The translations under genes and the position numbers were made by a program. 64,000 nucleotides of DNA, taken from contig NZ_JAELVM010000003.1 in assembly GCF_016745235.1 (NCBI RefSeq), forward strand, positions 744,001 through 808,000, read 5' to 3'. A model generated the notes under the pieces. That model searched no databases and was not told the origin of the DNA. It saw only the letters and a list, made by a program, of their open reading frames with translations. Below are positions 18,789 to 26,123 of the stretch, in pieces. This DNA comes from Chryseobacterium endalhagicum. GTDB taxonomy: Bacteria; Bacteroidota; Bacteroidia; Flavobacteriales; Weeksellaceae. How positions within the stretch are numbered: position 1 is the stretch's first letter; each line of letters starts with the position of its first letter.

Positions 18789-19154
18789 ATGAAAATCCAA
18801 TTACAGCTCGAATATCTTGCTTTTATAGTGCTGGGAATTTTTGCCTTTGCACAGACAGGTATTTCCTGGTGGTGGTTTGCCGGACTCTTTTTTGCTCCGG
18901 ATCTTTCCATGCTTGGATATTTGATCAATACTAAAACCGGGGCATTTTTCTACAATCTGTTCCATCATCTCGGACTGGCCATTGTGCTCTACCTTGCCGG
19001 AACTGCCCTTTCTCTTCCCTATCTTCAGATGGCTGGAGCCATTATGTTTGCCCACTCATCTTTTGACAGGCTCTTGGGCTATGGACTGAAGTATCCGGAC
19101 AGCTTCCAGAACACCCACTTGGGAAAGATCGGAAAAAAAGCACTTAATCTTTAG
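18789..19154 (+). CDS. DUF4260 family membrane protein
   Basis: A 121-aa protein with three or four hydrophobic helices: YLAFIVLGIFAFAQTGISWWWF, GLFFAPDLSMLGYL, FYNLFHHLGLAIVLYLAG and MAGAIMFAHSSFDRLLGYGLKY. The FFAPDLSMLGYL and AHSSFDRLLGYGLKY motifs are typical of DUF4260. The open frame extends back into the transporter gene, but the upstream sequence is not protein-like; the ATG at 18789 (MKIQLQLEY) or the one at 18777 is the start. Function is unknown. Confidence 0.82.
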   Translation: MKIQLQLEYLAFIVLGIFAFAQTGISWWWFAGLFFAPDLSMLGYLINTKTGAFFYNLFHHLGLAIVLYLAGTALSLPYLQMAGAIMFAHSSFDRLLGYGLKYPDSFQNTHLGKIGKKALNL

Positions 19155-19326
19155 TATTTTTGAAACATTAAGAGCAATGAAGAAGGTAAGGAAAATTAAG
19201 AAAAAATCAAGTGATTTTTTTAAGCTGTGCTTCTTAAAGTGAAACTCTCCTTCATATTCTTAAAAACTTCATCCATCTTAATGGTTCAATCAAGATTTTT
19301 GCATCTTTTATGGTTAATATCTGACA

Positions 19327-19356
19327 AAAAAAAGCAGCTTCTTTCGAAACTGCTTT
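19327..19356 (-). terminator. Intrinsic terminator of rpsO
   Basis: AAAGCAG (19331-19337) pairs with CTGCTTT (19350-19356); the minus strand then reads TTTTTTTG. Confidence 0.85.
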
Positions 19357-19376
19357 ATCTTGAAAATCTTTGTAGA

Positions 19377-19646
19377 TTATTTTCTTAAACCTAGTTCAGC
19401 GATGATCGCTCTGTATCTTGCGATATCCTTATTTTTAAGGTAATCTAGTAAACTTTTTCTTTTACCTACTAATTTTACCAAAGATCTTTCCGTAGCGAAA
19501 TCGTGACGGTTAGCCTTTAAGTGTTGAGATAAATGGTTGATTCTGTAAGTGAAAAGTGCAACTTGTCCTTCAGCACTTCCAGTGTCTGTTGCAGATTTCC
19601 CGTGTTTTGAGAAAATTTCCTGCTTTTTTTCTGTTGTTAAGTACAT
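19377..19646 (-). CDS. rpsO: 30S ribosomal protein S15
   Basis: An 89-aa protein matching S15 over its full length: TGSAEGQVALFTYRINHLSQHLK, then DFATERSLVKLVGKRKSLLDYLK and the C-terminal RYRAIIAELGLRK. It binds 16S rRNA in the small subunit platform. It has its own promoter and terminator, so here it is a single-gene transcription unit and not part of an rpsO-pnp operon. Confidence 0.97.
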   Translation of the reverse strand: MYLTTEKKQEIFSKHGKSATDTGSAEGQVALFTYRINHLSQHLKANRHDFATERSLVKLVGKRKSLLDYLKNKDIARYRAIIAELGLRK

Positions 19647-19681
19647 TCCAATATTGTTTAATGATTATTATGTAACGGGTG

Positions 19682-19712
19682 CAAAATTACAACTATTTTT
19701 TAATTCTACAAA
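19682..19712 (-). promoter_or_regulatory. Bacteroidota-type promoter for rpsO
   Basis: On the minus strand TTTG (19709-19712), 19 nt, then TAATTTTG (19682-19689), a perfect match to the consensus with standard spacing. Confidence 0.82.
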
Positions 19713-19798
19713 ACATTATTGATTTCATGTATCAAATTTGATAGAAAAAAATGTTAAAAATTTCTTAATAAAATGTATGTCATCCAATGAAAAGGCAG

Positions 19799-19806
19799 TA
19801 ATTTTG
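19799..19806 (+). promoter_or_regulatory. Putative -7 element for the 19821 gene
   Basis: TAATTTTG matches TAnnTTTG and is followed by the ATG 15 nt later, implying a very short leader. Confidence 0.65.
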
Positions 19807-19820
19807 CATACGAATTACAA

Positions 19821-20372
19821 ATGAGAAAAATTATATTCTTTACAGCAGTCAGTACTTTTTTATTAGTCGGTCTTGCTTCAGTAAAAGCACAGAAAAATGC
19901 CGACCATAAAATAAAAAAGATCCTATACTTCAATCCCGAGGTAGAACCGGATATTGAGGAAATTAAAGAACCTACCAACCTCGCTTTTTTCAGTGCGGTT
20001 TCAGATAATTTCAGCGGAAGAAAAAATAAAATGCTCAGAGCTGAAGTACAAATTCCTTTCGACAGCGTAGAAAAACAAACGATCACCGATTACTGCGTCA
20101 ACAATGATGCAGATTTTGCCATTGTTCCCAAAGTAAGATATTTCAAAGTAGGCATCGGAAAATATGTGTTCTCCAATCAGGTTGTCATCAGCATGAAACT
20201 CTTTGATGCAGGCGGAAATCTGGTAACGGAAACAGATTATGACACCTACCGTAAAAATATGCGCCTTTTAGGTTCTACCGAAAATTCCATTAAAATAGGA
20301 ACAGACGGAGCGATCAAAGGGATCTTAAAAAAACTCAGAAAACTTAAATCCGGGGCTGAAGCAGAGCTTTAG
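19821..20372 (+). CDS. Secreted/periplasmic protein of unknown function
   Basis: A 183-aa protein with a signal peptide ending around VGLASVKAQ (residue 23). The mature part is mixed alpha/beta with ADFAIVPKVRYFKVGIGKYVFSNQVVISMKLFDAGG in the middle and a basic C-terminal helix (IKGILKKLRKLKSG). I do not recognise a family. The segment AIVPKVRYFKVG-VVISMKLFDAGG resembles beta-strand pairs of small lipoprotein-like domains that report on envelope state, but this is only an impression. It lies directly upstream of the double-glycine peptide cluster, 334 nt away across a repeat region, so linkage in one operon is doubtful. Confidence 0.72.
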   Translation: MRKIIFFTAVSTFLLVGLASVKAQKNADHKIKKILYFNPEVEPDIEEIKEPTNLAFFSAVSDNFSGRKNKMLRAEVQIPFDSVEKQTITDYCVNNDADFAIVPKVRYFKVGIGKYVFSNQVVISMKLFDAGGNLVTETDYDTYRKNMRLLGSTENSIKIGTDGAIKGILKKLRKLKSGAEAEL

Positions 20373-20382
20373 TGGTCAATTG

Positions 20383-20545
20383 TGAATTTTGCTTCGCAAG
20401 GCAATTGTCAATTATTGCAGCAGATGAAATTCACTCATTGACGATTTACAATTCTTTTGTGTGAATGGTCAATTTTGCTTCGCAAGTCAATAGTGAATCG
20501 ATGCTGCTCCAAAATTCACCATTGACGATTCACAATTCACAATCT
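20383..20545. repeat. CAATTTTGCTTCGCAAGTCAATAG repeat region
   Basis: It contains a partial (around 20385-20412) and a complete (20470-20493) copy of a 24-nt word that is found twice, perfectly, in the opposite orientation at 57425-57448 and 57517-57540. Around it are variations of CAATTGTGAATTTT, ATTGACGATT and CACAATTCACAATC that can pair with each other. No ORF. Confidence 0.85.
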
Positions 20546-20706
20546 ATTCAGCTTCCTTTTACAAACATATTCTCCTGGTAATAATTTTTCAATAAAATTT
20601 TAAAAACCTCCAAACATCCTGATTATTAGTTAAATATTTTCATCACATAGTGAATAATGTAATATTTTTTTACTATTTTAGTTGTACAAATTAAAACTTA
20701 TACAAT

Positions 20707-20859
20707 ATGAAAAATTTAAAGAAGCTCAACAGAGAGCAGCAAAAACAAATTAATGGAGGCGCTATTAACAGATGCAATAATACCAACAGACCTTGTTCTA
20801 TAGGATGGTGCTGCAGCGGAGTATGCTCACCTTATGCATGTATTGATCCTGAACTTTAA
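20707..20859 (+). CDS. Double-glycine-leader cysteine-rich peptide 1 (bacteriocin-like)
   Basis: A 50-aa peptide. The leader MKNLKKLNREQQKQINGG (1-18) has the ComC/bacteriocin pattern with the GG cleavage site. The core of 32 residues has six Cys (23, 30, 35, 36, 40, 45): C-x6-C-x4-CC-x3-C-x4-C. This C-C-CC-C-C order is the cystine framework of knottin (inhibitor cystine knot) peptides. It is the first of four tandem paralogues. Peptides of this leader type are annotated as bacteriocin-like in Chryseobacterium, but no activity can be read from the sequence. No PCAT-type exporter or modifying enzyme is encoded in the window. Confidence 0.85.
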   Translation: MKNLKKLNREQQKQINGGAINRCNNTNRPCSIGWCCSGVCSPYACIDPEL

Positions 20860-20897
20860 GTATTAGATCTTTTATCTTAATGATTAAATCTATTGAT

Positions 20898-21041
20898 ATG
20901 AACAATCTAAAGAAATTAAACAGAGAACAGCAAAGCCAGATCAATGGCGGGGCTATCGCAAAATGCAGTTTAACCAGACCCTGCACCGTTGGATGGTGTT
21001 GTGATGGAGTATGTAGCCCACACGCATGTATTGAATTCTAA
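20898..21041 (+). CDS. Double-glycine-leader cysteine-rich peptide 2 (bacteriocin-like)
   Basis: A 47-aa paralogue of its neighbours. The leader MNNLKKLNREQQSQINGG is followed by a 29-residue core with Cys at 23, 29, 34, 35, 39, 44 (C-x5-C-x4-CC-x3-C-x4-C). TRPC and GWCCDGVCSPHAC are shared with peptide 1. An in-frame ATG at 20880 would add six residues; 20898 was chosen because it aligns with the paralogues. The preceding 38-nt spacer has no terminator, so the four genes are probably one transcript. Confidence 0.85.
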   Translation: MNNLKKLNREQQSQINGGAIAKCSLTRPCTVGWCCDGVCSPHACIEF

Positions 21042-21077
21042 GAGTCTTATCTTTTACTGAACTAAAAAATATTTATC

Positions 21078-21221
21078 ATGAAAAATTTAAAGAAACTCAA
21101 CAGAGAACAGCAAAGAAAAATCAACGGAGGAGCTTTTGAAAAATGCAGCGCAACCAGACCATGTTTTATTGGTTTCTGCTGCTGGGGCGTGTGTATGGAA
21201 TATGACTGTATTGAAGAATAA
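21078..21221 (+). CDS. Double-glycine-leader cysteine-rich peptide 3 (bacteriocin-like)
   Basis: A 47-aa peptide: leader MKNLKKLNREQQRKINGG, core Cys at 23, 29, 34, 35, 39, 44 in the same C-x5-C-x4-CC-x3-C-x4-C order. The core is more hydrophobic and acidic (FIGFCCWGVCMEYDCIEE) than in peptides 1 and 2, while the leader DNA is nearly identical, which indicates tandem duplication with faster core divergence. Confidence 0.85.
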   Translation: MKNLKKLNREQQRKINGGAFEKCSATRPCFIGFCCWGVCMEYDCIEE

Positions 21222-21248
21222 ATCAGTTTTTCCCTTAATACCAAATCC

Positions 21249-21413
21249 ATGAAAAATATAAAAAAACTCACCAGAAAAGAACAGCAGACGATCAACGGCA
21301 GCGGACCGGGCAAAAAATGCCAGGTTCATACGCAGTGTGGATTCGGTGAATGCTGTGAAGGAGGAATGTGTATGCCTTCCCCTTACCCATTGTGCGGACC
21401 TATTCTTGAATAA
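21249..21413 (+). CDS. Double-glycine-leader cysteine-rich peptide 4 (divergent)
   Basis: A 54-aa peptide and the most diverged copy. The leader MKNIKKLTRKEQQTINGS has GS in place of GG at 17-18; cleavage after GS is plausible, as small second residues are tolerated. Core Cys are at 24, 30, 35, 36, 41, 49 (C-x5-C-x4-CC-x4-C-x7-C), with HTQCGFGECCEGGMC close to knottin-type spacing. The C-terminal loop is longer and proline-rich (PSPYPLCGPILE). Confidence 0.82.
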   Translation: MKNIKKLTRKEQQTINGSGPGKKCQVHTQCGFGECCEGGMCMPSPYPLCGPILE

Positions 21414-21445
21414 TATAGGTATTATGAATTAAAATTTAATTTTTG

Positions 21446-21473
21446 AACATCCGCTCCGGCGGGTGTTTTTTTG
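21446..21473 (+). terminator. Intrinsic terminator of the peptide cluster
   Basis: AACATCCGC (21446-21454) pairs with GCGGGTGTT (21459-21467) around a TCCG loop, followed by a run of T. It closes the four-gene unit. Confidence 0.85.
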
Positions 21474-21763
21474 TTTAATAAGGTCAGGAAGTTTGAAGCC
21501 TGAAGAGGGAAGCTATTGAAGCCCAAAGGCAGAAATACACCGCGCTTTTTATTAGTTTTTTTAATCCGCTTCAGGAAATTTAAAGGCAAATGTTTAATAT
21601 CGTTGTCTCATAGTAACTTCCAGCCTCTGCCTTCCAGCTTCCTGCCTTTTAATCTTAACTTCATATCCTGAACTCAGGTTTAAAAATAAGTCTGATCAGA
21701 TATTTTAAACTTTAATTAATCCTTAATTTTCCCGCTTTCCTTTATAGTCTTAAATTTTTGAAT
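21474..21763. other. Intergenic region with dispersed repeat text
   Basis: It contains AGTAACTTCCAGCCTCTGCC followed by TTCCAGCTTCC near 21609-21640, a word also seen near 47085-47115 and, inverted, near 52898-53010. No ORF. Confidence 0.55.
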
Positions 21764-21771
21764 TATTTTTG
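21764..21771 (+). promoter_or_regulatory. Putative -7 element for mgtE
   Basis: TATTTTTG matches TAnnTTTG. Its last three bases are the TTG codon that opens the longest mgtE frame, so that codon cannot be the start if this promoter is used. Confidence 0.6.
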
Positions 21772-21792
21772 CATATCCTAAAATTTCACGTT

Positions 21793-23115
21793 TTGAATTC
21801 CAGAGACGAACTTATCTTTAATCCTGCCGACATTGCCGAAACTCTTAGCAACCTTCCTGCTGACGAGAGGCTTCTGGCGTTTTTGAAGGTTCCGAAGGAG
21901 TACAAAGCGGAAGTTTTCTCCCACCTCGACCCTGACTTCCAGGAGGATACCATCAGAAGTATCGGAAGTGAAGAGGTTTCTGAAATCCTGAACGGAATGA
22001 CACCGGATGACAGAACGGCTCTTTTTGAGGACTTCCCGGATGAGCTGATCAAATATTCCATCAATCATCTGAACCCTCAGGAAAGAAGAATTGCCCTGAA
22101 GCTTTTGGGCTACAATTCCGATTCTATTGCCCGTCTGATGACGCCTTATTACATCCAGATCCGTAAGGAATGGACGGTAAAACGATGTCTGCAGCAGATT
22201 AAAAAGGTCGGTAAAAGAGTGGAAACCATGAACCACCTGTATGTGGTGGATGAAAGGAACCGCCTGATTGATGATATTGCTTTGGGAAGCCTTCTTTTGG
22301 CTGAGGAAGATACTTTGATCTCTGATATGACCGACAATCATTTCGTTGCGATCACCACCGTTACTTCAAAGGAAGATGCGGTAACGTATTTTGAAAAATA
22401 TGACAGAACAGCCCTTCCCATCATCACGGAAGCTGGTGTTCTTGTAGGTATTGTAACGATTGATGACATCCTCGACCAGATTGAGCAGCAGAATACGGAA
22501 GACATCCAGAAATTCGGGGGTCTTGAAGCTTTGGATGATCCCTATACCCAGACTTCCCTGATCGAGATGATCAAAAAAAGAGGAACCTGGCTGATCATTC
22601 TTTTCTTCTCAGAAATGCTGACAGCTTCTGCGATGGGTTATTTTGAGGATGAAATTCAAAAGGCAGTGGTACTGGCTTTATTTGTCCCGTTAATTATTTC
22701 CAGTGGAGGAAACTCCGGTTCTCAGGCTGCAACGCTTATCATCCGTGCGATGGCGCTTCAGGAAATTGGCCTGAAAGACTGGTGGTATGTGATGAAAAAA
22801 GAAATCTTTACCGGGCTGGCACTCGGCGGTATTCTTGGGATTATCGGATTTTTAAGGATTATGGTGTGGCATGAAGCAGGATTCTTCGATTATGGGATGT
22901 ACTGGCCTTATGTAGGTTTGAGTGTAGGCGTTTCTCTCGTCATGATCGTACTTTGGGGAACACTTTCGGGCTCCATGGTTCCTTTTATTTTGAAGAAATT
23001 AAACCTTGACCCCGCTACTTCTTCTGCTCCATTTGTAGCCACTCTGGTAGATGTTACCGGACTTATCATTTATTTTTCCGTTGCGGGACTTTTCCTGACA
23101 GGAAAACTTTTGTAA
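21793..23115 (+). CDS. mgtE: Magnesium transporter MgtE
   Basis: A 440-aa MgtE-family Mg2+ channel/transporter. The N-terminal MgtE domain ([25 protein letters not shown]) is followed by a CBS pair ([40 protein letters not shown]) and about five C-terminal membrane helices with the family segment [21 protein letters not shown]. There is no ATG at the beginning. The frame opens with TTG at 21769, which lies in the likely promoter; the TTG at 21793 ([10 protein letters not shown]) is the better start. The following gene is 22 nt downstream. Confidence 0.93.
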   Translation: MNSRDELIFNPADIAETLSNLPADERLLAFLKVPKEYKAEVFSHLDPDFQEDTIRSIGSEEVSEILNGMTPDDRTALFEDFPDELIKYSINHLNPQERRIALKLLGYNSDSIARLMTPYYIQIRKEWTVKRCLQQIKKVGKRVETMNHLYVVDERNRLIDDIALGSLLLAEEDTLISDMTDNHFVAITTVTSKEDAVTYFEKYDRTALPIITEAGVLVGIVTIDDILDQIEQQNTEDIQKFGGLEALDDPYTQTSLIEMIKKRGTWLIILFFSEMLTASAMGYFEDEIQKAVVLALFVPLIISSGGNSGSQAATLIIRAMALQEIGLKDWWYVMKKEIFTGLALGGILGIIGFLRIMVWHEAGFFDYGMYWPYVGLSVGVSLVMIVLWGTLSGSMVPFILKKLNLDPATSSAPFVATLVDVTGLIIYFSVAGLFLTGKLL

Positions 23116-23137
23116 TTTAGGCAGACAAAGTCTGAAT

Positions 23138-23875
23138 ATGAAAGTTGTTTCTCTTGTACCCTCTATCACAGAGGCATTATTTGACCTGGGTCTTACCGAA
23201 AATGAAGTCGTTGGCAGGACAAAATTCTGCATCCATCCCGAAGACAGCATAAAAAACGTCGCGATTATCGGTGGTACAAAAAACATTAATATTGATAAAA
23301 TAAAAGCTTTACAGCCGGATCTTATTCTGGCCAATAAGGAAGAAAACATCAAAGAACAGGTAGAAGCTCTGATGGACGATTTTAAAGTCCTTGTCACCAA
23401 CGTAGAGACCATCGAAGACAATTATTACCTGCTAAAAACACTCGGAAACACCTTTAATAAAGAGGAAAGAGCACAGCAGTTCAATCTTAAGATCTATGAT
23501 ATTTTAGAACAGGCAAAGCTCGATTCACCTGTAAAAACCGCTTATCTTATCTGGAAAAATCCTTATATGACCATCGGTTCTGATACTTTCATCCACCGGA
23601 TATTATCAGAAATAGGTTTTGAAAATATTTTCAAAGACAAAACCCGTTATCCTGAAATTCAAATGGAAGATCTGGCCGATGCAGAGGTGATTATGCTATC
23701 TTCCGAACCTTTTCCTTTTAAAGAAAAACATATTGAGGAAATGAAAGCCTTTTATCCTGATAAAAAGATTATGATTGTGGATGGAGAGGCGTTTTCCTGG
23801 TATGGAACACACATTGCAAAGTGCGGGGATTATTTTAAAGAATTACTGAGTGAGATTCATGCGATGCAGCGGTGA
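23138..23875 (+). CDS. Helical-backbone metal receptor (BtuF/FhuD-like) without signal peptide
   Basis: A 245-aa protein of the class III periplasmic binding fold: VVSLVPSITEALFDLGL at the N-terminus, GRTKFCIHP, then LQPDLILANKEEN and a C-terminal DGEAFSWYGTHIAKCGDYF. These are the hallmarks of cobalamin/iron-siderophore receptors. It lacks a signal peptide and lipobox, and no ABC permease is nearby, so it may act in the cytoplasm or have a different role. It probably shares a transcript with mgtE. Confidence 0.8.
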   Translation: MKVVSLVPSITEALFDLGLTENEVVGRTKFCIHPEDSIKNVAIIGGTKNINIDKIKALQPDLILANKEENIKEQVEALMDDFKVLVTNVETIEDNYYLLKTLGNTFNKEERAQQFNLKIYDILEQAKLDSPVKTAYLIWKNPYMTIGSDTFIHRILSEIGFENIFKDKTRYPEIQMEDLADAEVIMLSSEPFPFKEKHIEEMKAFYPDKKIMIVDGEAFSWYGTHIAKCGDYFKELLSEIHAMQR

Positions 23876-23880
23876 TTCTT

Positions 23881-24113
23881 TTACCACAAAAGGTGCAAAA
23901 GATTTTAAACACTTAAGTTTTTTAAGTTATTTGCTGCATGTAAAGAAGAACACTTAAGTTTTCCGAAAATCAAAGATTTTCGATTTCCAGGATTAACAAT
24001 CTTCATTGAAGAATATCATCTCCTAACTAATATCGCTTAAACCAACCGATTGGTGGCTGAGGACCTCGAAGCCACCACAACCGCCCGCTTCGAGGCCCTC
24101 AGCCACCGGTTCA
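23881..24113. repeat. Intergenic hairpin cluster, including the GGTGGCTGAGG family
   Basis: No gene. Two structures are seen: a CGAAAATC-AAA-GATTTTCG hairpin near 23964-23982, and a long imperfect inverted repeat at 24044-24111, whose arms are AACCGATTGGTGGCTGAGG/CCTCGAAG and CTTCGAGG/CCCTCAGCCACCGGTT. The second is the most complete copy of the family seen at 3209-3236 and 57574-57602. Confidence 0.85.
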
Positions 24114-24147
24114 AATACAAAAAAAGCCCCGACTTTAGATCAGGGCT
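24114..24147 (-). terminator. Intrinsic terminator of the 26069-24178 operon
   Basis: AGCCCCGA (24125-24132) pairs with TCAGGGCT (24140-24147); the minus strand reads on into TTTTTTTG. Confidence 0.87.
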
Positions 24148-24177
24148 CCTATTTTATATTTCAAATTGAAATTTCAA

Positions 24178-24627
24178 TTACAAAACTTTGGATACTTCAT
24201 TACAAAGCCATTCCAGAAGTTCACGGTCTTCAGCTGTAAATGGATCAACCGTATGGGAATCAATATCGATCTGGCCGATATTTTGACCGTCTCTGAAGAT
24301 CGGAACTACGATTTCAGCCTTTGTGTCAATAGAGCAACTTAAATAATTGCTTTCCTGATGTACATCCGGAACTACGAAGGTCTCATTGGAAACCGCAACC
24401 TGCCCGCAGATTCCTTTTCCGTAGGGGATAATCGTGTGATCAGTAGGGGCTCCAACATATGGACCTAATTTCAACTCATCCTTATCTCCGTTCTTAAAGT
24501 AGAATCCTGTCCAGTTGAAATAGGAAATTTCCTGGTCCAACAGGTGGCACACCTTCTGAAGTTTTTCTTCTGTATTATGTTTTGGACTTTCAAGAATGGA
24601 AGAAAGTCTTTTCTTTAATTCTGACAT
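24178..24627 (-). CDS. msrC: GAF-domain free methionine-R-sulfoxide reductase (fRMsr)
   Basis: A 149-aa single GAF domain. GPYVGAPTDHTIIPYGKGICG and DVHQESNYLSCSIDTKAEIVVPI match fRMsr enzymes, which reduce free methionine-R-sulfoxide. C74 (in GKGICG) and C98 (in YLSC) correspond to the conserved catalytic/resolving cysteines. It follows the 475-aa gene by 14 nt on the same strand and is therefore probably co-transcribed. Confidence 0.88.
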   Translation of the reverse strand: MSELKKRLSSILESPKHNTEEKLQKVCHLLDQEISYFNWTGFYFKNGDKDELKLGPYVGAPTDHTIIPYGKGICGQVAVSNETFVVPDVHQESNYLSCSIDTKAEIVVPIFRDGQNIGQIDIDSHTVDPFTAEDRELLEWLCNEVSKVL

Positions 24628-24641
24628 TTTGTTTTATTTTT

Positions 24642-26069
24642 TTAAGAGAATTGTTTGAGAGAAAGTTCTTCTTTGTACCCAAACATTCCACGTTCTTTTA
24701 TCATTTCTGCAACACCTTCAGGAACCTGGTTTTCCCAGCCTTTGATGCAGCAAGCAATTTTTCTTAGTATCTCTCTTGAATAAATTTCCAAAAACTCCGG
24801 ATTGTGGTTCGTAATATCTACAATACGGTTGTTATGTTTGAAATATTTATAAAGCTCTTTTAAATTTTCTTCTACTTTAAGATTTTCGGAATCCAGTAAT
24901 TCGTGGGTTTCAGGGTCTTTGTAAGGATAAAGATATACTCTCATTCCGTTTCTGAAGAATTTTCCGAAGGCTTCCAGAATTCCTCCTGAAAGGTCTTTGT
25001 AATACTTCTCGTCGAAAACCATCAAAAGGTTATTCACTCCCATGGCCACACCAATATCTCCGGAAGTATAGGAGGCAAAATAATCAATCAGTCTGTAGTA
25101 TTCCGAGAAGTTTGAAATAATAACGGTATAGCCTAATTTCCCAAGAATATCTACCCTGTCCATAAAGTCTCTTTCATCGATATCTCCGTCTGCCCTAAGG
25201 TTTGAAATCGTGATCTCAATCAGAACTTCGGTCTCTTCATGGGTACAGGTCGCATCTTTCTGGAACATCTCAAGACCGTTTTTAAGCATGTCGATATTCA
25301 CCTTCGTTACAGGTCTGAAACTTCCTCTTACCGCAAATATATTCTTCTTGTACAAAACATCTGCGGGAAGCATATTGCTGCCCTGAGAATTGAAGATCAC
25401 AGCATCTGTCATGCCATGTTTTACAAGCTGCAGAGACATTAAACGGTTATCAACGTAATCAAAAGCGGGACCGCTGAAATCGATCATATCGATCTCCAGA
25501 CCGTCTTTTGCAATATCGTCGTATAAGGATTCGATTAAAGTTCTGGGATTGTCGTAGTAGTGGAAAGCTCCGAAGATCAGGTTTACCCCAAGGTTTCCTA
25601 AAGTTTCCTGCTGTAAGGTAGCATCATTTTCCTTGAATTTTACGTGAATTACAATTTCGTTGTAATTTTCGTTTTCTTTGGTCTGGAAACGGATTCCTAC
25701 CCAGCCGTGGCCTTTGAGCGTTTTGTCGAAATTAATGGTCGTTACCGTATTGGCATAAGAGAAAAATTTTCTATTCGGATTATTTTCCCTTGAAATTCTT
25801 TCTTCAATCAATGCTACTTCATAGCGGAGCATTTTTCGAAGCCTGTTTTGGGTGACATACCTGTTTTTTGCTTCTTTTCCGTAGATGGCATCACTAAAAT
25901 CTTTGTCGTAAGCAGACATCGCCTTAGCAATTGTACCGGAAGCCCCTCCTGCTCTAAAAAAGTGACGAACAGTCTCCTGCCCTGCTCCAATTTCTGCGAA
26001 AGTACCATAAATAGTAGGATCTAGATTAATTGTTAATGCTTTTTGTTTAGGAGTTAGTTTCTGATACAT
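24642..26069 (-). CDS. Conserved Bacteroidota protein of unknown function (475 aa)
   Basis: A cytoplasmic-looking 475-aa protein without signal peptide or membrane helices. Striking segments are IYGTFAEIGAGQETVRHFFRAGGASGTIAKAMSAYD at the N-terminus, NLGVNLIFGAFHYYDNP in the middle and ISNFSEYYRLIDYFASYTSGDIGVAMGVNNLL towards the C-terminus. I recognise this as a strongly conserved flavobacterial protein, but database names for it are inconsistent and I do not trust any function. The GAGQ and GGASGT glycine-rich loops and conserved acidic/aromatic residues suggest an enzyme. It is co-transcribed with the fRMsr gene. Confidence 0.75.
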   Translation of the reverse strand: MYQKLTPKQKALTINLDPTIYGTFAEIGAGQETVRHFFRAGGASGTIAKAMSAYDKDFSDAIYGKEAKNRYVTQNRLRKMLRYEVALIEERISRENNPNRKFFSYANTVTTINFDKTLKGHGWVGIRFQTKENENYNEIVIHVKFKENDATLQQETLGNLGVNLIFGAFHYYDNPRTLIESLYDDIAKDGLEIDMIDFSGPAFDYVDNRLMSLQLVKHGMTDAVIFNSQGSNMLPADVLYKKNIFAVRGSFRPVTKVNIDMLKNGLEMFQKDATCTHEETEVLIEITISNLRADGDIDERDFMDRVDILGKLGYTVIISNFSEYYRLIDYFASYTSGDIGVAMGVNNLLMVFDEKYYKDLSGGILEAFGKFFRNGMRVYLYPYKDPETHELLDSENLKVEENLKELYKYFKHNNRIVDITNHNPEFLEIYSREILRKIACCIKGWENQVPEGVAEMIKERGMFGYKEELSLKQFS

Positions 26070-26097
26070 TAGGACGTAAAATTTTTCGTAAATTTAC

Positions 26098-26105
26098 CAA
26101 AATTA
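26098..26105 (-). promoter_or_regulatory. Putative -7 element for the 24642-26069 gene
   Basis: TAATTTTG on the minus strand, 29 nt before the start codon, in the divergent gap. Confidence 0.6.
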
Positions 26106-26123
26106 AACCAACCTCAAAAGAAA

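Noticed and set aside
21778-22341. A 187-codon frame antisense to mgtE
   Set aside because: Antisense shadow of a well-supported gene.
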